Source of the DNA: Plecoglossus altivelis
Taxonomy: Eukaryota; Chordata; Actinopteri; Osmeriformes; Plecoglossidae
Length of the DNA stretch: 64,000 bases
Assembly (NCBI GenBank): GCA_036571765.1
Contig: BROE01000018.1
Coordinates: 16,952,661-17,016,660, forward strand
Direction of reading: 5' to 3'
Shown here piece by piece: positions 50,101-56,690 of this stretch (positions within the stretch are counted from its first letter, which is position 1; each line of letters opens with the position of its first letter). The position numbers and the translations under genes were made by a program. Under the pieces are notes generated by a model that made no database searches, was not told the origin of the DNA, and saw only the letters and a program-made list of their open reading frames with translations.

Positions 50101-53100
50101 TACACACACACTGCTACACACACACTGCTACACACACACTCACACTGCTACAGACACACTCACACTGCTACACACACACACCGCTACACACACACACCGC
50201 TACACACACACTCACACCGCTACACACACCGCTTCACACACACTCACACCGCTACACACACACTGCTACACACACACTGCTACACACACACTCACACTGC
50301 TACACACACACCGCTACACACACACTCACACTGCTACACACACACACACAGTGAACATGAAGGAGTGAGTGTGTCATGGCGTGTGTTGTGTTGTGTCCAG
50401 CGCTGATGAGGTTCCTCTGAAGATTCTTGCTCACAACAACTTTGTTGGCCGTCTGATCGGCAAGGAGGGACGCAACTTGAAGAAGGTGGAACAAGACACA
50501 GACACCAAGATCACCATCTCCCCGTAAGACTATCTATCTGTTCACCCTTTCTCTCTGTCTTTCTCTCTCTCTCTTTCTTTCTTTCTCTCATCTTTCTCTT
50601 TTCTGCTCTCTCTTCTCTCTCTCTCTCTCTCTCGTCTCTGTCTCTCTCGTCTCTCTCTCTCTCTCTCTTTCTCTCTCTTCTCAATTATGGTTCTGTGTCG
50701 TTTTGTGCCCGCGATTCTCTCCCCCCCCTCTCTTCTCCCCACCTCCACCTAAACCCCCTCCTTCCTCTCCATCTCTCTCTGTCCCTCTTTCTCTCTCTCT
50801 TACAAACACAAACTCTCTCTCTCTCCCTCACCCTCCCTGTCTCTCTTGCTCTCTCCATATCCTCCCTCTCTCTCTCGCCCCTCTCTCTTAGCCTCCGCTC
50901 CGCTCTCGTCTGTCTGTCCTCCTTTCTCTTGCTATCCTCACACACAGCACACATCTGACGACACCCTATTCATAGGTGTCAATGATGAAATCCAGTGCAC
51001 ACGGATGTTGTCTGATGGTGATTCTGATCCTGGCTGGACTTTGACGTCGACGGTGTTTATTCACCATGGCGCATGTGTGAGGTTGCACTAGGTGAAACCA
51101 ATTTGGAGCAAAATGCTACACGTGCTGTGTGGGATCAGTGCTGCCTATGCGGTGTTGCATCTGTTATTCCACCTGGTGACTGGTCTCTCCGCCCATCCCT
51201 CTCTATTCCTCCTCTCCCTTCCCTCCTCCCCTCCCATCCCTTCCTCCTATCCCCCTTCCCCCTCTCTTTCTTCTCTCATCCCTCTCCTCCCATCCCCTCT
51301 CTCTTCTCCTTCCCATGCTCTGCCTTCTTATCCCTGCTCCTCCCTCCCATCCCCTCTCCCTATCCCCTTCCCCATCCCTCTCCTCCCTCCCATCCCCTCT
51401 CTCCCTTCCCTCGCCCTCTCCCTCTCCCTGCTCCCCGTCCTCCTCTTCTCCTCCCTGCCTCCCCTCTCCTCCTTGCCTCCCTCCCCTGCCCCCATTCCCT
51501 CCCCCCTTCCCCTGGCCTTCCTCCCTTTGCCCTCCCGCCAGGGCGTACAGGGATCATGACCCTGTAAAACCTCGGAGAGGACTATCACGGACTCGAAAGG
51601 GCCCTATCGTCAAGGCCTGCTGGTCTAGCCTGAGCAGGGTCATTGAAGAAGGTTCGGTTGAGGCCTACGACACGACATCGGCACGCCATGAATGTTGAGT
51701 CCACACTGCGGTAGCCACGGACGCCGCCAAGTTACACGCCGCATCAACATGCAGCCAAACAACACGCACTCACACACACATACAACCCACACAACACATC
51801 ACACACAAACACACCACGCATCACACTCACACACTCCACACACACTCACACACGGCACGCCAAGGTACACGCCATGTCACACTACACACGTGCTACACAC
51901 GCACTCACACACACTCACACACACACACGCACACACACTCACACACATACACACACACACTCTGCCTTGTTGTTTACCTGCATCTTCTTTCCAGCAACAG
52001 ACTCACCTGATCCCAGGCCTCAATCTGGGAGCTCTTGGTTTGTTCCCGCCCTCCTCCTCCATGGCCCCACCCCCACCTGGAAACTCCGCCTCTGGCGCCC
52101 CCTACGGATCTTTTGGGGTAAGAGCTCCACCTAGTGGTCTTCACACGCAGCACAGGTGGAAACCTGTGGGAGTTCTACTGTGGTCATGGTAACCAGATGG
52201 TTCTTAAGTAGTATCACGCTGGGTTAGGTTTTCTGTCAGGAATCTTACTTTGAAGTGCTTTGAGTGTCCAGCTAGGTGCTGTGTGTAAGTGTGCTGTGTT
52301 AGTGTGCTGTGTGTAAGTGTGCTGTGTTAGTGTGCTGTGTGTAAGTGTGCTGTGTGTAAGTGTGCTGTGTGTAAGTGTGCAGTGTGTAAGAGTGCTGTGT
52401 GTAAGAGTGCTGTGTGTAAGTGTGCAGTGTGTAAGAGTGCTGTGTGTAAGAGTGCTGTGTGTAAGAGTGCTGTGTGTAAGTGTGCAGTGTGTAAGTGTGC
52501 ATTGTGTAAGTGTGCTGTGTGTAAGTGTGTAAGTGTGCTGTGTGTAAGTGTGTGAGTGTGTAAGTGTGGAGTGTGTGAGTGTGCTGTGTGTAAGTGTGCT
52601 GTGTTAGTGCAGTGTGTAAGTGTGCTGTGTTAGTGCTGTGTGTAAGTGTGCAGTGTTAGTGCAGTGTGCTGTGTGTTAGTGCAGTGTGTAAGTGTGCTGT
52701 GTGTAAGTGTGCTGTGTGAGTGCAGTGTGTAAGTGTGCTGTGTGTAAGTGTGCAGTGTGTTAGTGCAGTGTGTAAGTGTGCTGTGTGAGTGCAGTGTGTA
52801 AGTGTGTTGTGTGTAAGTGTGCTGTGTTAGTGCTGTGTGTAAGTGTGCTGTGTTAGTGCTATGTGTAAGTGTGCTGTGTAAGTGCAGTGTGTAAGTGTGC
52901 TGTGTTAGTGCTGTGTGTAAGTGTGCTGTGTTAGTGCTGTGTGTTGACCATCCGCGTGTGTTTCCTGGCTTCCAGGCTCCAGAGCAGGAGACGGTGCACG
53001 TGTACATCCCTGCCCAGGCCGTGGGGGCCATCATCGGGAAGAAAGGACAACACATTAAGCAGCTGAGCCGCTTCGCTGGAGCCTCCATCAAGGTCTGTCT

Positions 53101-54985
53101 GACCTCTGTACAACCCTGTCTTCTGCCCCCAAATCTCAACAGATAACAGGGCTGAGGCTACAACACTGTCCATTAACGCAGTAACAAGGCCATAAAAACA
53201 CATCTTTAAAACTTCCCTCTCAGAATGCAGGGAGGAAACCAAACGCTGATCACAGTTTAACCTCTGGGATGCATCCTGTCTTAACAAATGCTGTTTATTT
53301 CTCTTCTCGCTCTCACTTCCCCTTTCTCTCGTCCCCGTCCCCCCCTCTCTCTCTCTCTCTCCCACTCTCTCTGTCTCTCTCTCTGTCTCTCTCTCTCTGT
53401 CTCTCTCTCCCCCACTGTCTCTCCCCCTCTCTCTCTCTGTCTCCAGATCGCCCCAGCAGAAGCTCCAGACTCTAAGATGCGCATGGTCATTGTGACAGGC
53501 CCCCCTGAGGCCCAGTTCAAGGTATGTGTCACTATGATGGCCTCTGTGTTCATCTCCTCCTCTCTCTTCTCTCCTGTAATCTCTGCTGTCCTCTTATTCT
53601 CTCTCCTATCCTTTCCTCCCCTCCATCTCTCTCCTCTCCTTCCTGTCTCCCCTCCATCTCTCTCCTCTCCTTACTGTCTCTCCTCCCCTCCATCTCTCTC
53701 CTCTCCTCCCCTCTCCTGTCTCTCCTCCCCTCTCCCCTCCTCTCCTTCTGTGTCTTAACACTGTCCCCTGCCGCCCCCTGCAGGCCCAGGGCAGGATCTA
53801 CGGGAAGCTTAAGGAGGAGAACTTCTTTGGGCCCAAGGAGGAGGTGAAGCTGGAGACACACATCAAGGTGGCTGCCGCTGCCGCCGGCCGTGTCATCGGG
53901 AAGGGAGGGAAGACGGTGAGTAACGCCCTGACTCCGCCCACCGCTCCGCCCAGACTCCACCCACCGCTCCGCCTTGACTCACACCTGTCCAACAACATCA
54001 GGGGCGGTCACAGGGGGTTCACGTTTAAGTTTAAAATGTAAATTTGAAAAGTAAGCATCAGACAGCCAGCTGGATGACCTCATCCAATGCCTCCTCCTTC
54101 TCCTCCTCTCTCCCTCCTCCTATCTCCTCCCCTCTCCTCCTATCTCCTCTCTCCACCTCCTCCTCTCTTCCCTCCTCCTCTCTCCACCTTCTCCTCCTCC
54201 TCTCTCCCCTCCTCCTCTCTCCACCTTGTCCTCCTCTCTCCTCCTTCTCCTCCTCCTCTCTCCTCCTCCCCTCTCCACCTCCTCCTCCCCTCTCCACCTC
54301 CTCCACCTCCTCCACCTCCTCCTCTCTCCACCTCCTCCTCCTCTCGCCACCTTCTCCTCCTCCTCCTCCTCCTCCACCTTCGCCCTGCAGGTGAACGAGC
54401 TACAGAATCTCACCGCAGCGGAGGTGGTGGTTCCCAGAGAACAGACCCCGGACGAGAACGACCAGGTCATCGTCAAAATCATCGGACACTTCTACGCCAG
54501 CCAGGTCAGGAGAGATTACACTGCTGTCCCACAATGCACCTCTTCAAATGTGGTCCAGATGATCTGTTTCTTATGCTTAAAACTGTCTCGCAAGGAACGC
54601 ATACTCATGCTCCTGTAGATGCTACATATCATGATGATGGCAGCCATGGCATTCAAGCCTGACTATGTTCATCACGTGACCTAATGGCGATGTCCCGCCA
54701 CTCGTATTAACCAATGCCGTTGTCCCATCTCTCAAATCAACCAATGGTGTTGTCCCACCCATCGCATTAACCAATGGCATTGTCTTACCCCTCATATTAA
54801 CCAATGGCGTTGTCCCACAGCTGGCCCAGAGGAAGATCAGGGACATTCTGACTCAGGTCAAACAGCAGCAGAAGGGGGGCATGGGGGGCCAGGGGTCCCA
54901 CCCCCAGGGATCCCACCCCCAGGCCCCCTCAGAGATGGGGCCCCCGCAGGGACTGTCACAGGAGTCCCAGCCCCGGAGGAAGTGA
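13423..54985 (+). CDS. igf2bp1: igf2bp1 (IMP1/ZBP1), complete gene span, 15 coding exons
   Basis: Igf2bp1 is a cytoplasmic RNA-binding protein that controls localisation, stability and translation of target mRNAs (ACTB, MYC and IGF2 in mammals). The spliced frame gives RRM1 (about residues 2-75; RNP2 LYIGNL, RNP1 GYAFVDCP), RRM2 (about 80-155; LQIRNI, AVVNVTY) and four KH domains. Their GxxG loops are GKEG (KH1), GKEG (KH2), GKKG (KH3) and GKGG (KH4). HLIPGLNL, KEENFFGPKEEVKLETHI and the tail ending RRK mark it as IGF2BP1, not IGF2BP2 or IGF2BP3. With exon 9 restored to its normal length the protein would be about 601 residues, against 577 in human. Every exon splices in frame except exon 9, which carries many indels. 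The 3' UTR has let-7 sites, as expected for this gene. Confidence 0.95.
13598..14911 (+). other. igf2bp1: igf2bp1 intron 1
   Basis: 1.3 kb of AT-rich intron without recognisable genes. The only structure noted is a small palindrome, ACGTTTGA-ATCAAACGT, near 14502-14518. Confidence 0.85.
14912..14972 (+). CDS. igf2bp1: igf2bp1 exon 2 (end of RRM1)
   Basis: 61 nt encoding KVEIHGKRIEVEHSVPKKQR. The acceptor is TTTTTCAG and the donor AG|GTATTT. It matches the RRM1 C-terminal strand and linker of IGF2BP proteins. Confidence 0.95.
17790..18125 (+). repeat. GA/GT minisatellite
   Basis: Irregular copies of units such as GAGAGACAGTGTGTGGG and GAGAGAGTGTGTGAGAGTGG. Confidence 0.9.
19600..19915 (+). 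repeat. Polypyrimidine tract
   Basis: CTCTCT/CCCCTCCCT sequence forming Ser/Leu frames only. Confidence 0.9.
19960..20185 (+). promoter_or_regulatory. CpG/CGG-rich intronic block with a CRE palindrome
   Basis: This is a GC-rich block in an otherwise AT-rich intron, with repeated GGCGGCGGGC. A full CRE, TGACGTCA, is at 19968-19975. The composition would fit an internal promoter or enhancer, but no exon with a donor could be assigned to it. Confidence 0.3.
20431..20496 (+). repeat. 17-bp minisatellite
   Basis: Four copies of GACTGGACAGACTGGA inside a GA-rich tract (20340-20540). Confidence 0.9.
20809..21640 (+). repeat. Cluster of AC and GT microsatellites
   Basis: AC runs at about 20810-20835 and 21205-21300, and GT runs at about 21074-21128 and 21496-21640. 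The His/Thr and Cys/Val frames over them are repeat translations. Confidence 0.9.
22618..22650 (+). repeat. GAGTCGGCGC short tandem
   Basis: Three copies of an 11- to 12-bp CpG-rich unit, CGAGTCGGCG. Confidence 0.8.
23233..23359 (+). repeat. About 31-bp minisatellite, four copies
   Basis: The unit contains CCAATGATAGGAGAGGAAGC followed by ACAGGT, with few differences between copies. Confidence 0.9.
24672..24782 (+). repeat. CT-rich tract
   Basis: TCTCTC with interspersed GCTC and a short poly-C run. Confidence 0.9.
26086..26211 (+). repeat. 42-bp minisatellite, three copies
   Basis: Three near-identical units containing CCCCCTTGAAGGAGGACCCA and TTCTCCTCTTC. The first unit is preceded by a CRE-like TGACGTCA (26081-26088). 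Confidence 0.93.
26300..31480 (+). other. Unique part of intron 2, no gene seen
   Basis: AT-rich sequence with a GC-rich island-like patch at about 28000-28250. That patch holds a short open frame (28149-28370) rich in Gly, Cys and Arg that I do not recognise and for which I see no convincing splice donor. No RNA gene was recognised. Confidence 0.6.
31498..31640 (+). repeat. GT-rich tract
   Basis: Irregular TGTGTG with G runs. Confidence 0.85.
32070..32226 (+). repeat. 46-bp minisatellite, 3.4 copies
   Basis: Near-perfect units containing AGCTGTTTAGTACACTAGCT and TATGTTTAGTATACTAGTAC. Confidence 0.95.
32275..33130 (+). repeat. Noisy tandem duplication, about 425-bp period
   Basis: The segments at about 32275-32700 and 32700-33130 align along their length. 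Shared blocks include TTCTACACACTGAACAG, GGAACTC..AACGGTAAATAT, GGAGGATGTT, GAGTTGACC, CCAGCGAGGAGAGCGGGTC and GTTAGGGCCACGT. Single-base insertions and deletions occur about every 8-12 bases, mostly as extra bases in the second copy. This is the pattern of uncorrected long reads joined at a gap and not of evolutionary divergence. Confidence 0.85.
33414..33430 (+). repeat. Poly-G run (17 G)
   Basis: 17 consecutive G residues just downstream of the noisy duplication. Confidence 0.95.
34055..34282. mobile_element. hAT-type MITE with 8-bp target-site duplication
   Basis: The element spans 34063-34274 (212 bp). It begins CAGGGGTCTCCAATCCTGG and ends with the near-exact reverse complement, so most of it folds into a long hairpin with arms of about 77 bp. 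It is flanked by perfect 8-bp direct repeats CCCTAGAC at 34055-34062 and 34275-34282. An 8-bp duplication and CAGGGG ends are hallmarks of the hAT superfamily. It has no coding capacity and so is non-autonomous. Confidence 0.9.
34780..35960 (+). other. Intron 2 stretch of suspect base quality
   Basis: No gene or clear repeat. The texture (broken words, short near-repeats such as CAGCACCACT..ACGTACAT at about 34896 and 35147) resembles the other error-rich patches, but I found no clean reference copy to prove it. Confidence 0.35.
36019..36071. repeat. Perfect 19-bp inverted repeat, 15-nt loop
   Basis: AAACCCAGGGGCCTCTCTG at 36019-36037 is fully complementary to 36053-36071. A partial CTCTCTGGCC duplication lies in the loop. 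Confidence 0.9.
36245..36392 (+). repeat. GT microsatellite with GAG interruptions
   Basis: TGTGTG/GAGTGTGT sequence. Confidence 0.9.
36578..36868 (+). repeat. CT microsatellite
   Basis: TCTCTC/TGTCTCTCT, including a run of about 20 CT units. Confidence 0.93.
37905..38395 (+). repeat. CT-rich tract
   Basis: Polypyrimidine blocks up to about 38200, with a shorter CT patch at 38325-38370. Ser/Leu/Pro frames only. Confidence 0.85.
38850..39725 (+). repeat. GTGTGCTAGCGAGC minisatellite
   Basis: Variable GTGTG tracts alternate with GCTAGCGAGC or CTAGAGAG cores of about 14-24 bp. It is clean at about 39270-39725. The part at 38990-39250 is strongly degraded by indels, like the other suspect patches. 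Confidence 0.88.
39970..40325 (+). repeat. GT / GTATGTGT microsatellites
   Basis: The last part (40249-40324) is a regular octamer repeat, GTGTGTAT. Confidence 0.92.
40528..41262 (+). repeat. CTACCTCTGTCT satellite-like array (intron 2)
   Basis: 735 bp of a 6/12-bp unit, TCTCTACCTCTG, and variants. A higher-order duplication is visible: the stretch from about 40808 to 40918 recurs at about 41016-41126. About 34 copies of the heptamer CTACCTC, the complement of the let-7 seed, occur in the sense orientation of igf2bp1. Confidence 0.95.
41972..42452 (+). repeat. CAGA / CAGACAGAAA / GAGA array
   Basis: Purine-rich tract: (CAGA)n at about 42128-42200, decamers CAGACAGAAA at 42055-42150, and GAGAGACACTCAGA units further on. 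Confidence 0.95.
43775..44560 (+). repeat. Polypyrimidine tract with 50- to 63-bp higher-order units
   Basis: Units containing CTGCCTGCCTCCTTTCCGCT and CTTCTCCTCCACCTCCTCCT repeat two to three times, then the tract grades into simple CT sequence. Confidence 0.92.
44800..45108 (+). repeat. Long GT microsatellite
   Basis: The final block (45025-45100) is almost pure GT. The tract ends about 480 bases before exon 3. Confidence 0.95.
45592..45640 (+). CDS. igf2bp1: igf2bp1 exon 3 (start of RRM2)
   Basis: 49 nt encoding TRKLQIRNIPPHLQWE with RNP2 (LQIRNI). The acceptor lies at the end of a CT repeat (45483-45590), which supplies its polypyrimidine tract. The donor is GAG|GTGAGT. Phase 0 at the 3' end. 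Confidence 0.95.
45820..45980 (+). repeat. AC / ACACAGAC microsatellite (intron 3)
   Basis: ACACAC with regular CAGACACA interruptions. Confidence 0.93.
46399..46772 (+). repeat. 14-bp minisatellite (intron 3)
   Basis: About 26 copies of CTGCCCTTGTAGT(C), with GTGGC and CTGGTAG variants alternating in higher-order pairs. Confidence 0.95.
47015..47226 (+). repeat. Composite GT + 45-bp repeat, three copies (intron 3)
   Basis: The block GTGTGTTCTGGTGTATGCTG then GGTCTAACAGCA recurs three times, separated by GT microsatellites of different length. Confidence 0.93.
47560..47611 (+). CDS. igf2bp1: igf2bp1 exon 4 (RRM2)
   Basis: 52 nt encoding VLDGLLAQYGTVENCEQ, a highly conserved RRM2 helix. The acceptor is TTGCCACAG and the donor CAAG|GTATCT. 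Confidence 0.96.
47623..48112 (+). repeat. 38-bp minisatellite starting 11 nt after the exon 4 donor
   Basis: Thirteen units of the type TAGCTACCTCACCTCATACA followed by GTACTGCTAGCCAGACAG. Copies are about 92-100% alike and the last is truncated. Eleven of the thirteen contain CTACCTCA, an 8-mer let-7 target match, in the sense strand of igf2bp1. Units 2 and 6 have lost it by one substitution each. Confidence 0.97.
48266..48520 (+). repeat. CT/CCCC tract with one ambiguous base
   Basis: Polypyrimidine tract in front of exon 5. The single N of the window is at 48489 within a poly-C run. Confidence 0.95.
48526..48589 (+). CDS. igf2bp1: igf2bp1 exon 5 (RRM2)
   Basis: 64 nt encoding VNTDSETAVVNVTYGTREHA then R. 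It contains RNP1 of RRM2. The acceptor is CCTCTAG and the donor CA|GTAAGT. Confidence 0.95.
48605..48822 (+). repeat. TCATCCTC minisatellite (intron 5)
   Basis: Tandem TCTCATCCTC and TCTCATCTCACTT units of 10-19 bp. Confidence 0.92.
49246..49530 (+). CDS. igf2bp1: igf2bp1 exon 6 (end of RRM2, linker, KH1)
   Basis: 285 nt. It begins AIQKLNGYQFENNALRVSYI (RRM2 end). A Gly/Arg-rich linker of about 35 residues follows, then KH1 with [20 protein letters not shown]. The donor is AGCAA|GTCAGT. Confidence 0.96.
49859..49993 (+). CDS. igf2bp1: igf2bp1 exon 7 (KH1 end)
   Basis: 135 nt encoding IDVHRKENAGAAEKPISIHS and KMILDIMHQEAKDTKT. The acceptor is GCTCTCAG and the donor AC|GTAAGA. Confidence 0.96.
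50004..50352 (+). repeat. CACACTGCTACACA minisatellite (intron 7)
   Basis: About 14- and 24-bp units of CACACTCACACYGCTACA fill most of intron 7. Confidence 0.95.
50401..50523 (+). CDS. igf2bp1: igf2bp1 exon 8 (KH2)
   Basis: 123 nt encoding ADEVPLKILAHNNFVGRLIG then KEGRNLKKVEQDTDTKITIS. The KH2 loop GKEG is intact. The donor is CCC|GTAAGA. Confidence 0.96.
50530..51540 (+). repeat. Intron 8, largely CT/CCTCCC low complexity
   Basis: CT microsatellites at 50535-50680 and 50775-50890, unique sequence at 50940-51180, then a CCCTCCC-rich tract to the exon 9 acceptor. Confidence 0.85.
51542..51693 (+). pseudogene. igf2bp1: igf2bp1 exon 9 (KH2 end), disrupted by a cluster of indels
   Basis: The conserved exon should encode 45 residues after the split codon (LQDLTLYN...EAYEND.AAM.), 136 nt in all. 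It sits exactly where expected, between an acceptor (CCGCCAG, ending at 51541) and a donor-like ATGAATG|TTGAGT. Recognisable blocks in the right order are GACCCTGTA, GAGAGGAC, ATCACGG, AAAGGGCC, AAGGCCTGCTG, GAGCAGG, GAAGAAGGTTCGG, GAGGCCTACGA, ACGACATCG and GCCATGAAT. Extra and missing bases between the blocks give 152 nt and no continuous frame. Flanking exons are clean, so sequencing or assembly error is more likely than a real broken exon. No restored sequence is given. Confidence 0.88.
51700..51990 (+). repeat. Noisy CA-rich tract (intron 9)
   Basis: Irregular ACACAC sequence with CACGCC interruptions. The first half shares the error-rich texture of exon 9. Confidence 0.75.
51995..52117 (+). 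CDS. igf2bp1: igf2bp1 exon 10 (linker between KH2 and KH3)
   Basis: 123 nt encoding QQTHLIPGLNLGALGLFPPS and a Pro/Ser/Gly-rich stretch ending YGSFG. HLIPGLNL with GLFP is the IGF2BP1-type linker. The acceptor is CTTTCCAG and the donor GGG|GTAAGA. Confidence 0.95.
52275..52945 (+). repeat. GTGTGCTGTGTGTAA minisatellite (intron 10)
   Basis: About 40 copies of a 16-bp unit, AAGTGTGCTGTGTGT, and a shorter TTAGTGCTGTGTGT variant fill most of intron 10. Confidence 0.96.
52976..53092 (+). CDS. igf2bp1: igf2bp1 exon 11 (KH3)
   Basis: 117 nt encoding APEQETVHVYIPAQAVGAII then GKKGQHIKQLSRFAGASIK. The KH3 loop GKKG is intact. The donor is AAG|GTCTGT. Confidence 0.97.
53447..53521 (+). CDS. igf2bp1: igf2bp1 exon 12 (KH3 end)
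   Basis: 75 nt encoding IAPAEAPDSKMRMVIVTGPP then EAQFK. The acceptor follows a CT tract (53340-53440). The donor is AAG|GTATGT. Confidence 0.97.
53570..53757 (+). repeat. CTCCCCTCCATCTCTC repeat (intron 12)
   Basis: About 35-bp units containing CTCCATCTCTCTCCTCTCCT, three copies. Confidence 0.9.
53784..53915 (+). CDS. igf2bp1: igf2bp1 exon 13 (linker and first half of KH4)
   Basis: 132 nt encoding AQGRIYGKLKEENFFGPKEE then VKLETHIKVAAAAAGRVIGK GGKT. The alanine run (VAAAAAGRV) is slightly longer than in mammals (VPASAAGRV). The KH4 loop is GKGG. Confidence 0.97.
54086..54383 (+). repeat. CTCCTCCTCTCTCCAC repeat (intron 13)
   Basis: Triplet CTC/CTT-rich tract, 300 bp, running into the exon 14 acceptor. 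Confidence 0.95.
54391..54504 (+). CDS. igf2bp1: igf2bp1 exon 14 (KH4)
   Basis: 114 nt encoding VNELQNLTAAEVVVPREQTP then DENDQVIVKIIGHFYASQ. Practically identical to vertebrate IGF2BP1. Confidence 0.97.
54673..54820 (+). repeat. 30-bp minisatellite forming the exon 15 acceptor
   Basis: Four clear and one decayed copy of an ATTAACCAATGGCGTTGTCC-type unit followed by CAC. The final CCCACAG of the last unit is the 3' splice site. Each clear unit carries a CCAAT pentamer. Confidence 0.92.
54821..54985 (+). CDS. igf2bp1: igf2bp1 exon 15 (C-terminus, stop)
   Basis: The exon begins LAQRKIRDILTQVKQQQKGG, with TGA at 54983-54985. The tail is longer than in human and rich in Gly, Gln and Pro, with a tandem GSHPQ duplication. 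It still ends in RRK. Confidence 0.96.
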   Translation: MAQRKIRDILTQVKQQQKGGMGGQGSHPQGSHPQAPSEMGPPQGLSQESQPRRK

Positions 54986-55106
54986 GGGGGCGGGGCCTCA
55001 CCTGACGGACGAACAGGAAAACAAACGAGGGACGGACAGAACGGAGCGACACATGAACCCAGCGACCGAGAGAGAGGGAGGGGCGAGAGACACCGACGAG
55101 AGAAAC

Positions 55107-55210
55107 CGAGTCAGAGAGGGAAGGGCGAGAGACACCGAGTCAGAGAGGGAAGGGCGAGAGACACCGAGTCAGAGAGGGAAGGGCGAGAGACACCGAGTCA
55201 GAGAGGGAGG
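55107..55210 (+). repeat. 29-bp tandem repeat in 3' UTR
   Basis: 3.6 copies of CGAGTCAGAGAGGGAAGGGC followed by GAGAGACAC. Confidence 0.95.
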
Positions 55211-55507
55211 TAAAAATGCCCGCGAGGAAAGGAAAAAAGTTGAAGAGAAATGGGGAAGAAAAAAAAAATTACAAAAATAAAAGGTGAAACGAATTGAAAA
55301 GAGATTGAGGCTAAACAAAAACAAAAAAAGAGACGAAAACAAACAGAGGAAACCGAGAGTTAGAGAACAGAGACCAGATGCCAGGTGGGAGTGTGTGGCT
55401 GAGGGTGGGAGGAGAGACAGGCAGCCACCTGGTGTGTGTGAGTCAGGGGGAGACCGCGTGTTAACGAGCAGAGCGCCACGGGTGCACTTCCTGCGGGCGC
55501 CACGACG

Positions 55508-55577
55508 CCGAGCGCCGCACGCAGAACGGAGGGAGGCGGCTGTTCCGGCGGCTCCGCGTTCTGACCGCGGCGCTCGG
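55508..55577 (+). other. GC-rich stem-loop in igf2bp1 3' UTR
   Basis: CCGAGCGCCGC (55508-55518) pairs perfectly with 55567-55577, and CAGAACG (55522-55528) pairs with CGTTCTG (55557-55563). Together they give an 18-bp stem with one internal loop, and GGAG/CTCC can pair further inside. Confidence 0.85.
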
Positions 55578-56682
55578 CGTCGGCGCCGCGCACACACCAG
55601 GGAGGCCACGCCTCTCTCGCGTCCCTGCTGACCCCACCATCTCCAGCCAGTCCTATATTTTAAAGGTGGTTTTTTTTAAAAGATAGAGATATATGTATAG
55701 AAATGTTTATTCAGAGCTATTATAAATAGAATGCAGTGTAGGGGAGGCCGGAGAGAGGATGAGGAAGCCAGCGCCGAAGGAGGGTGGAGGGGGTCAGGGG
55801 ACCAAGCGATGACCCCAGCCAGCCGATGGGTGAGATCAGCACGGAGCCGCAGTTGTTGACACAGCTCTTAAACTCCTCCTGTGGAGAGCCACAGTGGAGT
55901 TTCCCAAACAAAACAACAACAAAAGAATAAGACGAAAATATGAGGTTGTAAATATAATCTTCATGTGAAGTTGAGGTACGCTGCGTGGCGGGTTCCGCCT
56001 GTCCGCGGGGGCGCGCGGAAAGGGGACGGGGGGGGGCTCCTCCCTGTCTCAGGCTCCGCCCCTCGAGCGGCGTGGCGGCACGCTGGCGCAGCGAGAGTTC
56101 AGTAAGGTAGCAGAGGCCGTGGCTAGCCCTGCAGTTGTATTGCAGAGGCTCAGCTCAAACACGTGGAACAATAACAGCCACGGACCAAGTCAAACGCAAA
56201 AACAGCCATGCCACGCTTGGCTGGGTAGCGGCCCATACCTACACGGCATATTTTATATATATTATATATATATGATATGTGAGTTAACCCGGCTCCTTGA
56301 GGGGGAAAGTGTTGAAGGTGAGAATGATGTTGAACAGAGCGCGACCGCTGTAAGATGTAGCAGTCCTGCTGTATCGAACAGACCAGGTGCTGTCTGGCAG
56401 CCATCTTGTTTCGCCTCTGCGACGCTCGGACCAGGTGAGCTACCTGCTCCACGGGGGGTCCGGCAGGTGAAGGTGGAGCGTTCCGTCCATCTCACCTTTC
56501 TAGGAAAGAGGGTAAAATCAGATGAAGGGGCGTGGCTTCCTCGTTTTCTCTCCCAGTCCACTGAGGGCCTGCAGGTGAAGCCTCCAGACTCCGCCCACAG
56601 ACGTTTGGGTGGGTCTGAAGCCTAGAAGCTCTCACCGTTATTTGAAAAGATTAGAGAAGAAGAAATTAAAAAAAGAAAAAAC

Positions 56683-56690
56683 CTACCTCA
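56683..56690 (+). promoter_or_regulatory. let-7 8-mer target site
   Basis: CTACCTCA complements let-7 positions 2-8 with A opposite position 1. A second, weaker 7-mer-A1 site (TACCTCA) follows at 56700-56706, a spacing that allows cooperative binding. Confidence 0.75.

Noticed and set aside
13423..54985. Possibility that the gene is igf2bp2 or igf2bp3
   Set aside because: The linker HLIPGLNLGALGLFP, KEENFFGPKEEVKLETHI and the short QRKIRDIL...RRK tail match IGF2BP1 best. The ube2z neighbour also fits the IGF2BP1 locus.
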